DNA from: Lentzea pudingi
Lineage (GTDB): Bacteria; Actinomycetota; Actinomycetes; Mycobacteriales; Pseudonocardiaceae
NCBI RefSeq assembly: GCF_014646255.1
Contig: NZ_BMNC01000002.1
Coordinates: 804,140 to 868,139 of the forward strand
Length of the DNA: 64,000 nt
Direction of reading: 5' to 3'
Part shown: piece after piece, positions 62,476 through 64,000 of the stretch
Position numbering within the stretch: the stretch's first letter is position 1
Layout: each line of letters begins with the position of its first letter
The notes under the pieces: model-generated
The model's database searches: none
Seen by the model: the letters and a program-made list of their open reading frames with translations, nothing else
What the model was told of the DNA's origin: nothing
Position numbers and translations under genes: made by a program

Positions 62476-62835
62476 TCAGTCCTCGTGCGGATCAGGCAAT
62501 ACCCGCAGGTGGCCACGCCTGTGAGAGCCCGCAGGCACGTCGGGCAGCTTCGGGCTCACATCAGCCCGCCCAGCTTCCCTCACGGCCTCGGCCAACGCCG
62601 TCAGGTCGTCCACCGTCGGCTCGGGCGCCGCGAACTCACCCTGATGCCTCACGACCTCCCAGCCACGAGGCGCCGTGAGCCGCAACGCGTGCTCCTCACA
62701 CAGGTCGTAACTGTGTGGTTCGGAGTACGTGGCAAGCGGCCCGACGACCGCGGTGGAGTCCGCATAGGCGTAGGTGAGCGTGGCGACAGCCGGGTTAGCA
62801 CACCCGGTTCGCGAGCACCGTCTCACGCTCCGCAC
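62476..62835 (-). CDS. DUF3499 family protein (Rv3258c type)
   Basis: A 119-residue conserved actinobacterial protein: VRRCSRTGCANPAVATLTYAYAD and SYDLCEEHALRLTAPRGWEVV, with CxxxxC and CxxH that probably bind zinc. The Lys/Arg-rich C-terminus is AGSHRRGHLRVLPD. GTG 62835 lies eight bases from TATCGT, a near-leaderless -10 element. It is upstream of manB, as in M. tuberculosis, 82 bases away. Function unknown. Confidence 0.9.
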   Translation of the reverse strand: MRSVRRCSRTGCANPAVATLTYAYADSTAVVGPLATYSEPHSYDLCEEHALRLTAPRGWEVVRHQGEFAAPEPTVDDLTALAEAVREAGRADVSPKLPDVPAGSHRRGHLRVLPDPHED

Positions 62836-62843
62836 GATCGGGG

Positions 62844-62849
62844 ACGATA
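62844..62849 (-). promoter_or_regulatory. -10 hexamer TATCGT of the DUF3499 gene
   Basis: Minus-strand TATCGT fits TANNNT, eight bases before GTG 62835. It lies in an 87-base divergent region shared with the zincin gene promoter. Confidence 0.4.
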
Positions 62850-62908
62850 GCGCGTCCACGGGAGGCTGTGTGTGAGGCACGCTGTGTTTAGTCGTCCGGG
62901 GGAACAAC

Positions 62909-62914
62909 TAGGCT
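62909..62914 (+). promoter_or_regulatory. -10 hexamer TAGGCT of the zincin-fold gene
   Basis: TAGGCT fits TANNNT and ends eight bases before GTG 62923, without a Shine-Dalgarno sequence. Confidence 0.45.
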
Positions 62915-62922
62915 GCTGGGTT

Positions 62923-63372
62923 GTGGTGATGGCACGGGGTACACAGCGGCAGGATTCGCCGCGCCGACGCAACCGCGACCGGCACGGGCGAGGCCTGCGC
63001 GGTCCGCTCTACCCGGCCACCCTCCCCGCGGCCCGTTCCCGCGCCGAACGCTTCGACGCGCTGGTCATCGAGGCGCTGGAACCCATCGAGACCCGCTGGC
63101 GCACCGAGCTCACCCAGCTCGACGTGGCGGTCGACGACGTGCCGGAGGTCCAGGTCGAGGGCGAGGACGGCGTGGTGGAGGACGGCAACGTCCCCCTGGC
63201 CCGCCTGCTGCCCGCCGGCTCGGACAACCGTGCCCGGATCGTGCTCTACCGCCGCCCGCTCGAGGCGCGCGCGAAGGACGGCGCCGACCTGTCCGACCTG
63301 GTGCACGACGTCCTGGTCGAACAGATCGCGAACTACCTGGGGCTCGACCCGGACGTCGTCGACGAGGGCTGA
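62923..63372 (+). CDS. Metallopeptidase-family (zincin-fold) protein, Rv3259 type, degenerate site
   Basis: A 149-residue protein of the actinobacterial Rv3259 family, a relative of one-domain zincins. A basic N-terminus (RRRNRDRHGRGLRGPLYP) is followed by RAERFDALVIEALEPIE and a helix LVHDVLVEQIANYLGLDPD. Classical zincins have HExxHxxxxxH; here it reads HDVLVEQI, so Glu and the second His are absent and protease activity is unlikely. Three starts (GTG 62923, GTG 62926, ATG 62929) are in frame; the promoter favours 62923. Divergent to DUF3499 as in M. tuberculosis. Confidence 0.82.
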   Translation: MVMARGTQRQDSPRRRNRDRHGRGLRGPLYPATLPAARSRAERFDALVIEALEPIETRWRTELTQLDVAVDDVPEVQVEGEDGVVEDGNVPLARLLPAGSDNRARIVLYRRPLEARAKDGADLSDLVHDVLVEQIANYLGLDPDVVDEG

Positions 63373-63380
63373 GACCCCTC

Positions 63381-64000
63381 TCACACCCCGCGCCTGCGGG
63401 TGGGGATGGCGGTCAGCAGCGTGAACAGCGCCGCGGCCGCCTGCCCGAGCAGCAGGAAGTCCCGCAGCGTCGTGGACATCGACACCCGGACCTCCGCCCC
63501 TCCCGACGGCAGCGGCACCCCGACCAGGTGCCCCCAGGCCCGCACGACGGGCACCTGGGCGCCGTCCACGGTGACCTGCCAGCCGGGCTCGTCCTCGGCG
63601 GCCAGCACGAGCACCCGTCCCTCACCGCCGGGCGAGACCTTCACGGCCACGTCGGGCAGCGACACGTTCACCGGCGCCACCCCCTCGGCCGCGAGTTCCG
63701 ACGGCGGTTCTCCACCCGTTCGGGCACGCCTGGCCAGATCGGGCGCCAGCAACACCCCGGTGTCGGCGGCCAGCCGCACCCGCAGCACGGGCCGTCCGTC
63801 CGTCGCCCGCGGTGCCTCGGACACCAGCTCCCCGGCGGCCGCCCGGATCTTCGCCGAAGCCTCGTCGGAGGGCAGCACCAGGAACGTGACCCCGGACGAG
63901 GCCGCCTGTCCCAGCGCCACCTTCACGGCCGGGGCGGCCCCGTCCAGCAGCGTCGAGTTCCACCGCCGCAACCGGGCGGGCGACGAGACGGTGGGCACCA
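63381..64000 (-). CDS. C-terminal part of a membrane protein (runs off the window)
   Basis: The last 206 residues of a longer protein. A beta-rich extracytoplasmic domain (VLRVRLAADTGVLLAPDLA, VLVLAAEDEPGWQVTVDG) is followed by one membrane helix, FLLLGQAAAALFTLLTAIP, and a short basic tail TRRRGV. This resembles the end of the large actinobacterial family-2 glycosyltransferase-like membrane proteins found near whiB2 and fbiA, but the catalytic part is outside the window. Convergent with the zincin gene, 8 bases apart. Confidence 0.55.
   Translation of the reverse strand, partial: VPTVSSPARLRRWNSTLLDGAAPAVKVALGQAASSGVTFLVLPSDEASAKIRAAAGELVSEAPRATDGRPVLRVRLAADTGVLLAPDLARRARTGGEPPSELAAEGVAPVNVSLPDVAVKVSPGGEGRVLVLAAEDEPGWQVTVDGAQVPVVRAWGHLVGVPLPSGGAEVRVSMSTTLRDFLLLGQAAAALFTLLTAIPTRRRGV

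Overview
This is a high-GC actinobacterial chromosome segment with GTG, TTG and even CTG starts, many genes apparently transcribed without a leader, WhiB, mycothiol-type SigR/RshA, MtrAB-LpqB and Ni-superoxide dismutase. Several blocks match the gene content and partly the order of Mycobacterium tuberculosis Rv3219-Rv3259 (whiB1, pdtaS, rshA, sigH; rsgA and aroA; Rv3235, secA, hpf; lpqB, mtrB, mtrA, tmk, sahH; manA, Rv3256c, manB, Rv3258c, Rv3259). The EvaD-like sugar epimerase and the overall gene set suggest the Pseudonocardiales (Lentzea/Saccharothrix/Amycolatopsis type). This is inference from gene content; no database was searched.

Layout. 0-9 kb holds a partial malic enzyme, a deoxysugar epimerase, the Ni-SOD pair sodX/sodN, a large secreted hydrolase, a phosphatase-GNAT pair, methyltransferases and a secreted trypsin-like protease. 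10-14.4 kb is the stress-regulation block: lipid kinase, whiB1 with two CRP-type boxes, the PdtaS sensor kinase with a CTG start, the tiny ribosomal protein bL37, and anti-sigma/sigma RshA-SigR. 14.4-29.5 kb carries housekeeping and accessory enzymes (YbaK, HMCES, AroA, RsgA), four overlapping paralogous lipoprotein genes, proline catabolism (PruA), a WS/DGAT acyltransferase operon, a TrmH methyltransferase and an Rv3235-like protein. 29.5-42 kb is the SecA-HPF-ComF-LpqB-MtrB-MtrA-Tmk region; it contains the longest non-coding stretches of the window and a 126-bp imperfect palindrome downstream of secA.

42-47.6 kb is accessory: two HTH regulators, a two-gene operon for a CxC-motif protein and a TerD-associated (SCO0854/MXAN_6230-like) protein without a RING finger, and a pair related to Tdi1-type immunity proteins. 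47.6-57.5 kb has sahH, a membrane-embedded lipase-like protein, a TetR/DUF2975/XRE module, a MutL-type ATPase sharing a symmetric bidirectional promoter with an unknown P-loop protein, MarR and an amino acid permease. 57.5-64 kb has a cation exporter, the mannose-activation operon (ManB, Trm112-like, SIS protein, ManA), DUF3499, a zincin-fold protein and the end of a membrane protein.

Genes are tightly packed. Operonic neighbours often overlap by ATGA/GTGA, and several convergent pairs overlap at their stop codons, twice sharing a CTAG. Many isolated genes have a TANNNT -10 hexamer 6-8 bases before the start codon and no Shine-Dalgarno sequence, the signature of leaderless mRNAs. No tRNA, rRNA, CRISPR array or insertion sequence was recognised.
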